DNA from: Hymenobacter caeli
GTDB lineage: Bacteria; Bacteroidota; Bacteroidia; Cytophagales; Hymenobacteraceae
NCBI RefSeq assembly: GCF_013294115.1
Contig: NZ_JABSNP010000005.1
Location: forward strand, 218,876-282,875
Reading direction: 5' to 3'
Length of the DNA stretch: 64,000 nucleotides
Every line of letters starts with the position of its first letter. The stretch's first letter is position 1. This document shows positions 63,607 through 64,000 of this stretch, in pieces. The notes below the pieces were generated by a model that searched no databases, was not told where the DNA came from, and saw nothing but the letters and a program-made list of their open reading frames with translations. The position numbers and the translations under genes were made by a program.

Positions 63607-63664
63607 GCCGTTAAGTAGTCGCGCAAAAGTAATCGCATAAAAACGGAGGCGTTAAATTTGGTGC

Positions 63665-64000
63665 ATGCGTGCCCCCCTTGCCTTAACCCCCGACGAAGTC
63701 ACCACCCTCGACGCGTGTAGCCACCACGCCCGTCATCCCCGCCAGCGCCGCCGCGCCCAAGCCGTGCTGGGCCACCACCGGGGCCAGACCCTGAACCAAT
63801 TGGCGGCCTTCTTTGCCGTCCGCTACGCCACCGTCCACGGGTGGCTCAGCGCGTGGCGCAGCCAGGGCCTAGCGGGCCTGCTCGAAGGCCAACGGGCCGG
63901 CCGGCCCCCCAAACTGCCCCCGGCGGCCCAAAAAAAGTAAGGGCCTGGCTCGGCCCTGCCACCCAGCAGTTGCGGCGCTGGATTCCGCGCCTGCGCCGCG
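63665..64000 (+). mobile_element. IS630-type transposase, 5' part, cut by window end
   Basis: The first frame (63665-63940, 91 residues) is a helix-turn-helix domain: LTPDEVTTLDACSHHARHPRQRRRAQAVLG, LNQLAAFFAVRYATVHGWLSAW and GLAGLLEGQRAGRPPKL, the usual IS630-family N terminus. It stops just after a run of seven A residues. In the +1 frame the sequence continues as VRAWLGPATQQLRRWIPRLR to the window edge, so expression needs a frameshift. The catalytic DDE part lies beyond the window. Confidence 0.85.

Overview
The window looks like chromosomal DNA from a Hymenobacter-like member of the Bacteroidota (Cytophagales). The evidence is GC-rich coding sequence, type IX secretion C-terminal tails of both the gliding-associated (CHU_C) and LYPNP types, BlaI/BlaR1 (M56) genes with TonB-plug-like motifs, TAnnTTTG-type promoter boxes, and long intergenic hairpin repeats. 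The genus is an inference; no rRNA is present.

Layout. (1) 1-4950 is an aromatic amino acid operon: prephenate dehydratase, an aminotransferase, prephenate dehydrogenase and a DAHP synthase/chorismate mutase fusion. It is preceded by two consecutive Phe/Tyr-rich leader peptides, each followed by a terminator hairpin and a competing antiterminator pairing. I read this as a tandem ribosome-mediated attenuator and consider it the most interesting signal here. (2) 5.0-17.5 kb holds ordinary chromosomal genes: Hsp20, lysA, a DinB protein, a BlaI/M56 sensor unit with a double-dyad operator, a Tet-like MFS pump, an initiator tRNA, a large secreted CHU_C protein, an SDR and a HAD hydrolase. (3) 17.5-27.4 kb is an accessory island: degenerate and nested IS5-type elements, four glycosyltransferases with strikingly AT-rich sequence, hairpin repeats, and an IS3 element. 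(4) 27.4-35.6 kb contains gltD and gltB, separated by a large hairpin repeat, and an MFS transporter with a C-terminal ABM-like domain. (5) 36-61.2 kb is an exopolysaccharide cluster of the Wzx/Wzy type. It has a WcaJ-like priming enzyme, a TagA-like transferase, a polysaccharide deacetylase, an aldo/keto reductase, a GMC oxidoreductase, seven further glycosyltransferases, flippase, polymerase/ligase, tyrosine autokinase and outer-membrane export lipoprotein. It also has two paralogous parallel beta-helix proteins, one with a type IX secretion tail. (6) 61.6-64 kb has a small lipoprotein, an OmpA-domain membrane protein and the start of an IS630-type element cut by the window end.

How it fits together. 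The aromatic operon appears to be controlled by charged tRNA-Phe/Tyr through leader translation, while its enzymes show weak or missing ACT regulatory features. The polysaccharide cluster has all classes of step needed to prime, elongate, flip, polymerise, export and modify a secreted glycan. The AT-rich glycosyltransferase island near it was probably acquired separately through IS activity.
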